Position numbers and translations under genes: made by a program
Notes under the pieces: generated by a model
Seen by the model: the letters and a program-made list of their open reading frames with translations, nothing else
What the model was told of the DNA's origin: nothing
Database searches by the model: none
In this document: piece by piece, positions 31,672 through 40,056 of the stretch
How positions within the stretch are numbered: position 1 is the first letter of the stretch
Layout of the letters: each line of letters starts with the position of its first letter
DNA from: Geomonas agri
Lineage (GTDB): Bacteria; Desulfobacterota; Desulfuromonadia; Geobacterales; Geobacteraceae
Assembly (NCBI RefSeq): GCF_020179605.1
Contig: NZ_JAINZO010000002.1
Coordinates: 248,001-312,000 of the forward strand
DNA: 64,000 bases
Direction of reading: 5' to 3'

Positions 31672-31721
31672 GCACGGTCAAAAACCGTGCAAGATCAGCA
31701 GTATCCCCGGACGTACCGGGG
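31672..31721. promoter_or_regulatory. Two inverted repeats upstream of the first glycosyltransferase gene
   Basis: GCACGGT-CAAAA-ACCGTGC (31672-31690) and CCCCGG-ACGTA-CCGGGG (31705-31721). They lie 70-115 bases upstream of the sigma-54-type promoter, the usual position for enhancer-binding-protein sites. They could instead be a terminator for the genes before them, but no T tract follows. The rest of 31645-31888 has no coding signal that I can see. Confidence 0.4.
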
Positions 31722-31788
31722 CAAGGGAAGCGGGCGGAGTGGGACCGTGCCCTGCCAAAAGCTTCCGGCCCAGGGATAGTGCCAACGC

Positions 31789-31804
31789 TGGCATGGCAGT
31801 TGCT
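31789..31804 (+). promoter_or_regulatory. Sigma-54-type promoter upstream of the GT2-TPR gene
   Basis: TGGCATGGCAGTTGCT matches TGGCACG-N4-TTGCW with one mismatch; the -24 GG and -12 GC are exactly ten bases apart. Transcription would start near 31815, leaving a leader of about 75 bases. Confidence 0.6.
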
Positions 31805-31821
31805 TCCCTTATTTCTGTTTA

Positions 31822-31855
31822 CCCCGTGTCCACTCATCACCTGCCAGACACGGGG
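31822..31855 (+). other. Leader hairpin before the GT2-TPR gene
   Basis: CCCCGTGTC and GACACGGGG form a perfect 9-bp stem with a 16-base loop, inside the predicted leader and 34 bases before the start codon. It may protect the mRNA 5' end or control translation. Confidence 0.45.
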
Positions 31856-31889
31856 ACCAGCAGGCCATCAAACCCAAATGGAGAAATTC

Positions 31890-33686
31890 ATGAGCCAGTT
31901 AGTCACCCGCCCCAGCGGCGCGATTGCCGTTATGGAGAATGGACCGCTTGTTTCCGCCATAGTCGTGACCCGGGATCGGGAAGCCCACCTCAGGGAATGC
32001 CTTGGCGAGCTGATGGAGCAGACGGTCTCCAGCAGGATGGAAGTAATCGTCGTCGACGCGGGCTCGGCGCAGTGCGAATGGGCAGTGGTGGCGGACCTGC
32101 AGCAACGTTACGCGAACCTCACCGCGCTGAAGCTCCCTTCCGGGGCGGTGTGCCGTGGGGTCAACATGGCTCTCAAGATGGCGTCGGGGAGATACCTCAC
32201 CATCCTTGACGTAACCGATCGCCTCAGGCGCGACGCCTACGAGCAGTTGGCGCTGGTCCTGGAGCAAAACGCAGCGGCCATGGTCGCTTACGGCGATACC
32301 TGCTTCACCGCGATCGCCCACGAAAGCTTCGCCAACCACACCAGCTACGGCAAGGTGATCTGGCCTGACTACACCCCTCAGCAGCTCTCCCAGCTCTCCG
32401 AAGTGGCCCCTCACCTGCTCTGGCGCAGGGAGGTGCACGACAGCGTCGGTTACCTCCCCGAAGGCTACCCGAACCACGGGCTGCGCGAGTTCCTGCTCAA
32501 TGTGCTGGAGCGCTTCCGCATCCAGCACATCAACGAATTCACCGGCCTCAAGCTGATTGCCGCCGTCCCGCAATCGGCACCGCAACAGGCGCCGCAACCG
32601 GTGGAGGTGCCGAGTGCTCCCGCCGCGGCGCAGGCCGTCACAGCCCCGCTACAGGCGGAGCCCGCCCCGATGCCGACGCCTGGGCCGGTCACGGTGCCGA
32701 GCGCCGAAGATGCTTACGCCGCCCTGAGGTCGCAGTTTCCCGCCGACGACATCGAACAGGCTGCCACCATGTTGCGGCAGCACCTTGCCAAGTATCCGCG
32801 GCACGCCGTCGCCCACAACGACCTCGCCGCGGTCAGCTACCAGCTCGGCGATCCCGACCAGGCCCTGGTCCATTACCGCGAGGCGGTGGCCCTGGAGTCC
32901 GACGAGGACGTCTACCTGAAGAACCTCGCCGACCTCCTCTACGTCGAGACCGGACAGACGGACGAGGCGATCAACATCTACCTGAAACTGCTCGAGAGGT
33001 CGCCGCGTGACGTGGAGACCCTGCTGAACCTCGGCATCATCTGCGAGGGGGTCGGACAGCCCAACGCAGCAGAGTCGTTCCTGCAAAGGGCGCTGGAGAT
33101 TGAACCGGCCAACATGACGGTGCGCGAGCGGCTTTCCGAACTAAGGCAAAACGCGGCAGTACCTGTGGCACCGGCGACAGCTGCAGCACCGGCACCAGCA
33201 GCCGAGGAGGAGGACGACCTCACGGCTGAAGACCACTACCTGAACTCGCAGGAACTGGTGAACCGGGGCGACCTCGCTGGGGCCGATCGGGAACTGCAGA
33301 GAATCGTGGCACTCTATCCCGATTTCGCGCCGGCCTATAATGACCTTGCCGTACTCGCCTACCAAAACGGTGACAAGGACACCGCCCGTCGCAACTACGA
33401 AAAGGCGGCGACGCTGGCCCCGGGCAACAGCACCTTCCAGAAGAATCTTGCCGACTTCTATTTCGTCGAGGGATACGACGTGGACGGGGCCATCAAGATC
33501 TACCTGGAGCAGCTCAGGAAAGAGCCCCGCGACATCGAGACGCTGATGAACCTCGGCAAGATCTGCACCATCCTGGACCGGCCGGAGGAAGCCCAGACCT
33601 TCTACGGCAAGGTGATCCACCTGGAACCCTGGAACCGCGACGCCCGCGAGTGCCTGGACACCCTGAAGCAGGCCGCCAACTCCTAG
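31890..33686 (+). CDS. GT2 glycosyltransferase-TPR fusion protein
   Basis: 598 residues from the ATG at 31890, which has GGAGA six bases upstream (another ATG at 31878 lacks a site). Residues 19-215 form a family-2 glycosyltransferase domain (VSAIVVTRDREAHLRECL, VIVVDAGS), though the later metal motif is not the usual DxD (LDVTDR). A Pro/Ala-rich linker (about 230-270) leads to TPR units at 270-417 and, after a second Ala/Pro/acidic linker, more TPRs at 444-594. TPR-bearing transferases usually dock on protein acceptors. It is first in the island, behind a sigma-54-type promoter, and is followed by its own terminator. Confidence 0.85.
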   Translation: MSQLVTRPSGAIAVMENGPLVSAIVVTRDREAHLRECLGELMEQTVSSRMEVIVVDAGSAQCEWAVVADLQQRYANLTALKLPSGAVCRGVNMALKMASGRYLTILDVTDRLRRDAYEQLALVLEQNAAAMVAYGDTCFTAIAHESFANHTSYGKVIWPDYTPQQLSQLSEVAPHLLWRREVHDSVGYLPEGYPNHGLREFLLNVLERFRIQHINEFTGLKLIAAVPQSAPQQAPQPVEVPSAPAAAQAVTAPLQAEPAPMPTPGPVTVPSAEDAYAALRSQFPADDIEQAATMLRQHLAKYPRHAVAHNDLAAVSYQLGDPDQALVHYREAVALESDEDVYLKNLADLLYVETGQTDEAINIYLKLLERSPRDVETLLNLGIICEGVGQPNAAESFLQRALEIEPANMTVRERLSELRQNAAVPVAPATAAAPAPAAEEEDDLTAEDHYLNSQELVNRGDLAGADRELQRIVALYPDFAPAYNDLAVLAYQNGDKDTARRNYEKAATLAPGNSTFQKNLADFYFVEGYDVDGAIKIYLEQLRKEPRDIETLMNLGKICTILDRPEEAQTFYGKVIHLEPWNRDARECLDTLKQAANS

Positions 33687-33711
33687 CAAGAAGGCGCGCC
33701 AAGAAGAGCCC

Positions 33712-33749
33712 AAAACGCCCGGCGGCCTAAAGGTGCAACCGGGCGTTTT
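33712..33749 (+). terminator. Intrinsic terminator after the GT2-TPR gene
   Basis: AAAACGCCCGG and CCGGGCGTTTT pair perfectly (11 bp) around a 16-base loop, with the T run inside the 3' arm followed by CGTT. It separates the first island gene from the FliA-driven gene that follows. Confidence 0.8.
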
Positions 33750-33771
33750 CGTTAGTGAATGCAGTTTTGAT

Positions 33772-33799
33772 TAAAGTTAACAGCGCGGGATGCCGATAC
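33772..33799 (+). promoter_or_regulatory. FliA (sigma-28) promoter of the TPR/Ig-like protein gene
   Basis: TAAAGTTA, 12-base spacer, GCCGATAC: each box matches the sigma-28 consensus (TAAAGTTT, GCCGATAA) at seven of eight positions. The flagellin promoter at 60022-60049 has the same 12-base spacing. It lies 37 bases before the start codon at 33837. Confidence 0.82.
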
Positions 33800-33836
33800 G
33801 ACAGGCGGCTAATGAGCATCTAGCGCGGAGGATGTT

Positions 33837-35030
33837 ATGGCAACCCAGAAGACGGCCTGGGACTACCTGGGCGACATGTTCGACACGTTGACCTCCCAGA
33901 CCAGCATGAAGGCCCAGGCAGCGACCAGCGCCATGGCCAGCGGCGCCGGTTTTTTCCAGAAGAAGGACTACGCCCGTGCCACCAACGAGTTCAAGCGAGC
34001 CATCTCACTGGACCCCACCAACGCCCAGTCCTACAACTACCTGGCCAACGCCTACCTGGCGCAGAAGAAGTACGACGAGGCGATCAAGACCTACAAGAGT
34101 TCCCTTTCCCTCGATCCGACCCAGGATTCGGTACACACGAACCTCGGCAACATCTACCTGCAGCAGAAGAACTACAACCTCGCCGAGAAGGAGTTCAAGG
34201 ATGCGGCACGGTTGAACCCGACCGACACGGTGGCGCCGTACACCCTCGGGCAGCTCTATGTCCAGACCGGGCGCTATGCCGAGGCGGAGACGCAATTCAA
34301 GAAGGTCTCCAGGATGGCCCCCAACGACCCCAACCCCTACTACAGCCTGGGAGCGACCTACAACAAGGAAGGCAAATACGCCGAGGCGGTCAAGCAGCTG
34401 ACCCAGGCGGTGAAGCTGCGTCCCAAGATGACAGCTGCCCACTTCGAACTCGGGGTCGCCTACGCCGCCCTGGGGGACAGCACCAACGCACAGGCGGAGC
34501 TTACCACCGTGACCCAGCTTGACGCGACGCAGGGCGCCCTCCTGCAGCAGACCATCGCCCAACCCAAGTTCGTGGCCGCCGGCGGCGGTGATACCGACAC
34601 ATTCACCCCTGCACTCCAGGCCGGTACCGACCTCGGTAGTCTCCTCGGCGTCGACACCACCGGGACCAACATCCAGGCCAAGGAGTTCAGCCTCACCTTC
34701 TACTTCGACTCCTCAATGGATGCCAACTCGGTGCAGGACACCAGTAACTGGACCATCACCAAGGCCAGCGGCGGCGCGGCAGGTTACTACAACAACCTCC
34801 TGCCGGTGCTCCCCACCGAGGCCTACATCCCGCAGAACCCGACCAGCGTGATTTACGACCCGGAAAAACAAAGCGCCACCGTGACCTTCATGCTGAGCCA
34901 GAACTCCACCGGCGACGCCACCATCGATCCGGCGCACATGGTCTTCAAGTTCACCGGCACCGATGCCCGCGGCAAGGTCATGGACCCGACGGCGGACGAA
35001 TACGCCGGCGCGGCCGACGAACCGTTCTAA
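33837..35030 (+). CDS. TPR protein with C-terminal Ig-like domain, FliA-controlled
   Basis: 397 residues. About six TPR units fill residues 35-235 (for example SYNYLANAYLAQKKYDEAIKTY, HTNLGNIYLQQKNYNLAEKEF; both about 20 residues). The C-terminal 130 residues form a beta-rich domain with TFYFDSSMDANSVQDTSNWTI-like text resembling bacterial Ig-like (Big_5) modules. There is no signal peptide or catalytic motif. GGAGG precedes the ATG. A sigma-28 promoter directly upstream and a terminator before that make it a separate late-flagellar transcription unit. It could be a flagellar-export chaperone or scaffold that brings flagellin to the glycosyltransferases; this is inference. Confidence 0.8.
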   Translation: MATQKTAWDYLGDMFDTLTSQTSMKAQAATSAMASGAGFFQKKDYARATNEFKRAISLDPTNAQSYNYLANAYLAQKKYDEAIKTYKSSLSLDPTQDSVHTNLGNIYLQQKNYNLAEKEFKDAARLNPTDTVAPYTLGQLYVQTGRYAEAETQFKKVSRMAPNDPNPYYSLGATYNKEGKYAEAVKQLTQAVKLRPKMTAAHFELGVAYAALGDSTNAQAELTTVTQLDATQGALLQQTIAQPKFVAAGGGDTDTFTPALQAGTDLGSLLGVDTTGTNIQAKEFSLTFYFDSSMDANSVQDTSNWTITKASGGAAGYYNNLLPVLPTEAYIPQNPTSVIYDPEKQSATVTFMLSQNSTGDATIDPAHMVFKFTGTDARGKVMDPTADEYAGAADEPF

Positions 35031-35649
35031 CTCTCGCGTCAGCATTCGCCGCGCGAGGTGGAAACGCCTCCGGCCACTCGACATGCTTGGCCTGCCGGGC
35101 CGCCCCCCCACGCCCCCCGTTACTCTTCTCTAGAGCCCCCGGACAGCCATGACCCGGTCCAGGCAGAGTATTGTGGCAGAAACATTGAAGCCAAAAACAT
35201 CCCCCTACCGTCGCGGACTATGACGACGCCCCCACCCCGGCCATTAGGTACCCTGCAGGTGGCAGCGAAATGCTGAAACCGGAGCCTCTATCCCGTCCGC
35301 CGTTTTCCCCAGCCAGCCTTTCATATTTTTGACATGCAGTCGCGCGCAAAATTTATCTTCGCCATTTCAGGCACATAACACGACAAGCACAGGCCGGCAC
35401 GCACATTGCTAAGACTGTATGCGATTCTGACCCTGGCACTATGCCACATCAGCATCAAAGCCCTGGAAGGAAGCCGAATCGGCCTGCAGGGATGAACCAC
35501 CTGAACTACCAACTGCGGCGGCTCCTTGATTAGCCGTATGACGTGGTCCCCTGACAGTGTCCCATCGCGGGATGTCCCCGCATCCAGGCACAACAATGCG
35601 CAAGAAGGCACCGGCATGCAGTGAGAGCCGGTATAGAGGGAGAGCAGGA
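35031..35649. other. Gene-free stretch of 619 bases before asnB
   Basis: No frame here has the coding bias of its neighbours. It contains the sigma-54-type promoter at 35395-35410 and some A/T-rich sequence near 35325-35365. I see no hairpin followed by a T tract, although a terminator for the upstream gene would be expected. Confidence 0.6.
35395..35410 (+). promoter_or_regulatory. Sigma-54-type promoter upstream of asnB
   Basis: CGGCACGCACATTGCT fits TGGCACG-N4-TTGCW with one mismatch, and GG and GC are ten bases apart. It is about 240 bases before the asnB start codon, so the leader would be long. Confidence 0.62.
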
Positions 35650-37473
35650 ATGTGCGGCATATGCGGCATTATCGGTGAAAGTCGGCACGGCGCTGTCGTC
35701 TCGATGGTAAAGGCCCTCAGACACCGGGGGCCGGATGATTTCGGTATTCACGTCGAGACAGGGGCAGCCTTCGGCATGACCCGCCTCGCCATCCTTGACC
35801 TCTCTCCCGGGGGGCACCAGCCGATGCTGAGCCATGATGGCAACGTGCTCATCATCTACAATGGCGAACTCTACAACTTCAAAGAAGAGCGGACGATCCT
35901 CGAAGGGCGTGGCCATAGTTTCAGATCCCAGTCTGACACCGAAGTCGTCCTGGCGATGTACCTAGAGTACGGCGATGCCTTCCTCTCACGGATGCGCGGG
36001 ATGTTTGCTCTCGGCATCTACGACAAGCGCCCCGGCACCGGCAGGGAACGGCTACTGCTCGCACGTGACCAGTTCGGCATCAAGCCGCTTCTCTATCATT
36101 TGGCCAACTCCCGCCTCGTGTTCGCCTCTGAGATGAAGGCGATCCTCGCCAGCGGATTGGTCCCCAAGAACTTCAACCCCGATGCACTCCCCTTTCTTCT
36201 GGTGAAGGGATCGATACCGCAGCCGCTTTCCGCCATCACCGGCGTGACCATGCTCCCCCCCGCGCACTACCTCGTTATGCAGAATGGCTGCTGCAATACC
36301 AAACGCTACTGGTCTTTCGGGATCGATCGCGTACCCGGGCTCAGGGGCGCCAGTTTCCAGGAGCAGGTGGCCGCCGTGCGGCAACGGTTGGAGGAATCGG
36401 TACGGCTCCAGATGGTAAGCGACGTGCCAGTGGGTGCCTTCTTGAGTGGTGGGGTGGACTCCTCGCTCATGGTAGCCATGATGGCTCGCCTCTCCGACCA
36501 CCGCGTCAAGACCTTTTCGGTCGGTTTCGGCCCCGAAGGGAGCGCCATGGATGAAACCGACGATGCACGGCGTACGGCACAATTCGTAGGCAGCGACCAT
36601 ACGCGGGTGGAAATCGGTGGAAGCGATGTCCGCGACCGGATCTCACACATTGCGGCATCCCTTGACCAACCGACCGTTGATGGCGTCAACTCGTACCTCG
36701 TTTCGCTGGCCGTTAGCCGGCACGTCAAGGTAGCCATTTCCGGTACCGGTGGCGACGAACTCTTCGCTGGGTACCCGTGGTTCCTTAACGTCTTGCGGGC
36801 GGCACGTGCCGGGGACCGCGACTTGGCCCTCAGGTACGCCTCGGAGTACCTCATCTTCGATCTGCAACCTGCACTGTCGCTCCTTTCCGACGAGACGCAA
36901 CGCAACTTCGACGCCGACCGCTTCATGCACGATACGGTTCGCCTCCCCGACGAGCTCCCCGAAGCCGATCCTATTGAACGGGTATCGGTGCTGTGCCTCA
37001 GGGGATATACCCAAAATCAACTGCTGCGTGACATAGACGCCGCTTCCATGGCGCACTCTCTCGAAGTCCGGGTTCCCTTTTTGGACATTCCGCTGCTCGA
37101 TACGGCACTTTCACTCCCCCTCGCGGCCAAGCTCAACCCGGACACCGACCAGCTTGACCCGTACGCGGCAACCTATCGGCAGACGGGTGTAAAGCGTGCC
37201 CTCATCGAGATAGGGCGCAGCATCCTGCCTCCGGACATGGATGTCCAGCCTAAACGAGGTTTCGGAATGCCTTTTGCCACCTGGCTCAAGGGACCGCTAC
37301 GCGAAGTGATGGAGGACACGCTGTCCCCAACTGCAGTGGCTGGAAGGGGGCTGTTCAGTGTGCAGGGAGTGTCACGGGTTCGGGATGAGTTCTTGGCCGG
37401 CAGGGGAGGGTGGCCACAGCTCTGGATCCCGATGATGACCGAGCTTTGGTGTCGGGAGCTCCTGGACCAGTAG
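35650..37473 (+). CDS. asnB: Asparagine synthase (glutamine-hydrolysing), AsnB family
   Basis: 607 residues beginning MCGICG; the start at 35650 is fixed because Cys-2 must be the N-terminal nucleophile of the glutaminase domain, and GGAGAG lies upstream. The Ntn-type glutaminase shows RLAILDLSPGGHQPM and YNGELYN. The synthetase half shows the PP-loop SGGVDSS (about residue 265), GTGGDELFAGYPW and SLEVRVPFLD. It may make asparagine, but AsnB paralogues in polysaccharide clusters can amidate sugar acids or other carboxylates, which fits its position at the head of a glycosyltransferase operon. Confidence 0.9.
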   Translation: MCGICGIIGESRHGAVVSMVKALRHRGPDDFGIHVETGAAFGMTRLAILDLSPGGHQPMLSHDGNVLIIYNGELYNFKEERTILEGRGHSFRSQSDTEVVLAMYLEYGDAFLSRMRGMFALGIYDKRPGTGRERLLLARDQFGIKPLLYHLANSRLVFASEMKAILASGLVPKNFNPDALPFLLVKGSIPQPLSAITGVTMLPPAHYLVMQNGCCNTKRYWSFGIDRVPGLRGASFQEQVAAVRQRLEESVRLQMVSDVPVGAFLSGGVDSSLMVAMMARLSDHRVKTFSVGFGPEGSAMDETDDARRTAQFVGSDHTRVEIGGSDVRDRISHIAASLDQPTVDGVNSYLVSLAVSRHVKVAISGTGGDELFAGYPWFLNVLRAARAGDRDLALRYASEYLIFDLQPALSLLSDETQRNFDADRFMHDTVRLPDELPEADPIERVSVLCLRGYTQNQLLRDIDAASMAHSLEVRVPFLDIPLLDTALSLPLAAKLNPDTDQLDPYAATYRQTGVKRALIEIGRSILPPDMDVQPKRGFGMPFATWLKGPLREVMEDTLSPTAVAGRGLFSVQGVSRVRDEFLAGRGGWPQLWIPMMTELWCRELLDQ

Positions 37474-37593
37474 CCATGCCACGGCGGTGCATCGAGCCGG
37501 GAATGAATTGGGCAGTGCCGCAGCAAAAACAACGAAAATCATGAGCACCACACGTGGAAGGAGGCGGGTACGACACGACAAGCTGCTGTAGAA

Positions 37594-39930
37594 ATGAGCG
37601 CCATAAAAGCGGAGCACGGGATCAATGCCGCCGGCGAAAAGGAAGGACTGGCAAGCATCAGCATGGTCTGTAACGAGCATTCTCTGCCACTTACCGTCCG
37701 CGATGCACCGGATCCTTCAATGGCGAAGCTCGGCTGCGACGCCGGCTGCCTCTTTCCGGTGGTGGAAGGGGTCCCTCGCTTCGTAGGGTCGGAACAGTAC
37801 GCCTCTTCGTTCGGACTGCAATGGAAAACCTTCCGGAGCACCCAGCTCGACTCCTGCAACGGTACGACCATCTCGAGGGATCGCCTGCAGCGGCTTTTTG
37901 GGGGAGACCTTTCGCTTTTAAAGGGGAAGAACGTGCTGGAGGCAGGGTGCGGCGCCGGACGCTTCACCGAGATCATGCTGAAGGAGGGCGCAAACGTCTT
38001 CGCCTGCGACATCTCCAGCGCCGTGGAGGCAAATTTCGACAACTGCCGCAACCTGCAGCGGGGAACCAACTACTTCGTATGCCAGGCCGACCTGCGCCAG
38101 CTCCCGCTCGCCCCGGAACAGTTCGACATCGTGATCTGCATCGGGGTGATTCAGCACACGCCCGACCCCGAGGAAACCATGGCGGCCCTTTGCCGGCAGG
38201 TCAAACCGGGAGGGATCCTGGTGATCGATCACTACACTTACGGCTACCCCGTGTCCCGCTCACGGGAAATGTTGCGCAAACTGCTGCTCCAGGTCCCCCC
38301 CCAGGCGGCCCTCGACTTCTGCACGGACCTGGTTGATCTTTACTGGCCGACACATGAATTCTTCTGGCAGAACCGTGGCACGCCTCCCTTCGACCGGCTG
38401 CGCCCGTCCTTCCTCGAACTTTCCCCCATCGTTGACTACCACGAGGCCTACCCGGAGCTTGGCAAGGAACTGAAGACGTGGGCCCTTCTCGATACCCACG
38501 ACACCCTCACAGACACCTTCAAACACCTGAGGGATGCAGCGTCGATAAAACAGCAGCTGGAGAGTTGCGGCATGGGAGAGGTCGTGACTTCCGAGGGCGG
38601 CAACGGCATCGAGGCCAGGGCAGTTAAGCCTTTACGCCGCCCCCCCGCAGAGGCGCCGTTTTTGCCACCGGACCGGGCCCAGGAAAAGACCAGGATACTG
38701 ATCGTAGCCTGGGGGTATTCCATCCACGCGCGCCGTCGCATCCAGGTATTCACTGCCGACCCGCGCTTCGACGTGGTAGTGGCCTCGAACCACGACTACA
38801 ACTTCGCCGGGGCCCGAAACGTGATGCTAGACGGCAACAGCGAGAACACCTTCAACGTCGATCCCGATGGCGAGGAAGTAAGGTTCCTGTCCGACTACGC
38901 CCAAAGGCTCGGAGTTACCAACCTTGAACCGTTCACCAAGGAGATCTGCACGGGACTGCATGATTACATCATCCTGCGCGACCTGGTGCGTGAATTCGCT
39001 CCGCAGGTCATGCTACTGCAGACGCTGCTGTACCCCTGCTACCTAGCCCTCACCCTGGGGCGAAACATCCCGTACCTCGTCACCTTCTGGAACGGCGACG
39101 TCACGTGGTGGGCACAGTACGACGGCATCGAACAGAGGTTCAAGAAGGAGATCGTAACGCAGGGCGCTTTGAACGCAGCGGCCGTCACCGTGAATTCCGA
39201 AAAAGCCTTCCAGGCCTGCCTCGACTACGGGGTCGCCCCGGAAAGAATCCACCTGATCCGCTACCCCGGTGCCGACCTCGCGCGCTTTTGCCGGCGAGAC
39301 CAGGAAGAAGCACGAGTAGCCCTGGCAATAAACAACAGAAAGGTGGTCCTTTGCCCGCGTGGCCTCGGCGCATACCTGAACGCCGATGTCATTATCGAGG
39401 CAGCAGGCCTCGTCTGCCGCGCCCATCCCGAGGTCCTGTTCCTCTTTGTCTCGGGCGTGGGGATGGAGCTGTGGGAGGAGTACCTGGCCCGCGGAAGGGA
39501 ACTCGGAATTGCCGAACAGCTGCGCCACGACGGGCAGGTAGAGTGGGAAAAGATGCCGCTTTACTACAACGCCGCCGACCTCATGGTTTCGATCTCCTCG
39601 AAAGATTCGCTGCCGAACTGCATGCTGGAGGCCATGGCGTCGCATACCCCCGTCCTGATGGGCGACATCCCTCCCATAAGGGACTGGGTTTCTGAGGGCG
39701 AGACGGGGTTCTTCACCCCGCCAACCGACCACCGCGTACTGGCGCAAAGGATCGTAGAACTGCTTTACGGTGCCGACGAAAAAGTCGAGAAGGCAGTGCA
39801 AAAGGCGGCAGCGCTTGTTGCTGCACAGGCCAACTCTGCCGTCAACAATGCCAGGATGCTTGACCTCGCGCTTTCAGTCGCCGCCTCCGGCAAGGCACCA
39901 GCGCAGGCATTTGCCGCACCGGCCCCATGA
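37594..39930 (+). CDS. SAM methyltransferase-GT4 glycosyltransferase fusion
   Basis: 778 residues. A short Cys-containing N-terminal segment (MVCNEHSLPL..LGCDAGCLFPVVEGVPRF) resembles a Trm112-like zinc element. A class I methyltransferase follows with VLEAGCGAGRFTEIM (about residue 115), DLRQLPLAPEQFDIVIC and LCRQVKPGGILVIDH. The second half, from about residue 365, is a GT-B family-4 glycosyltransferase with NSEKAFQACLDYGVAPERI and the donor-site region SISSKDSLPNCMLEAMA (about 665). It would add and methylate sugars in one polypeptide. No good ribosome-binding site lies near the chosen ATG, so the true start could be slightly different. Confidence 0.87.
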   Translation: MSAIKAEHGINAAGEKEGLASISMVCNEHSLPLTVRDAPDPSMAKLGCDAGCLFPVVEGVPRFVGSEQYASSFGLQWKTFRSTQLDSCNGTTISRDRLQRLFGGDLSLLKGKNVLEAGCGAGRFTEIMLKEGANVFACDISSAVEANFDNCRNLQRGTNYFVCQADLRQLPLAPEQFDIVICIGVIQHTPDPEETMAALCRQVKPGGILVIDHYTYGYPVSRSREMLRKLLLQVPPQAALDFCTDLVDLYWPTHEFFWQNRGTPPFDRLRPSFLELSPIVDYHEAYPELGKELKTWALLDTHDTLTDTFKHLRDAASIKQQLESCGMGEVVTSEGGNGIEARAVKPLRRPPAEAPFLPPDRAQEKTRILIVAWGYSIHARRRIQVFTADPRFDVVVASNHDYNFAGARNVMLDGNSENTFNVDPDGEEVRFLSDYAQRLGVTNLEPFTKEICTGLHDYIILRDLVREFAPQVMLLQTLLYPCYLALTLGRNIPYLVTFWNGDVTWWAQYDGIEQRFKKEIVTQGALNAAAVTVNSEKAFQACLDYGVAPERIHLIRYPGADLARFCRRDQEEARVALAINNRKVVLCPRGLGAYLNADVIIEAAGLVCRAHPEVLFLFVSGVGMELWEEYLARGRELGIAEQLRHDGQVEWEKMPLYYNAADLMVSISSKDSLPNCMLEAMASHTPVLMGDIPPIRDWVSEGETGFFTPPTDHRVLAQRIVELLYGADEKVEKAVQKAAALVAAQANSAVNNARMLDLALSVAASGKAPAQAFAAPAP

Positions 39931-40026
39931 CAGGCGGGCTGCCTGGATAGGACATGCCGCTTGGCGCAGTGCGGCTGAGCCCACCGCACCCAGGGCGAAG
40001 GTCAAAATAGTGACAACAAAGACAAA

Positions 40027-40042
40027 AGGCCCGACAGGGCCT
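40027..40042 (+). other. Short hairpin before the giant glycosyltransferase gene
   Basis: AGGCCC, loop GACA, GGGCCT: a perfect 6-bp stem 14 bases before the ATG at 40057, close to the ribosome-binding site GCGAGGGA. It may modulate translation. Confidence 0.35.
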
Positions 40043-40056
40043 GATCGCGAGGGAAC

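Noticed and set aside
31620-31888. A riboswitch (GEMM/cyclic dinucleotide or cobalamin class) in the structured stretch before the GT2-TPR gene.
   Set aside because: None of the conserved core sequences of those classes could be found, and most of the hairpins lie upstream of the likely promoter.
35442-35534. A 30-codon frame before asnB.
   Set aside because: It has no ribosome-binding site and no coding bias, and is within what chance would give.
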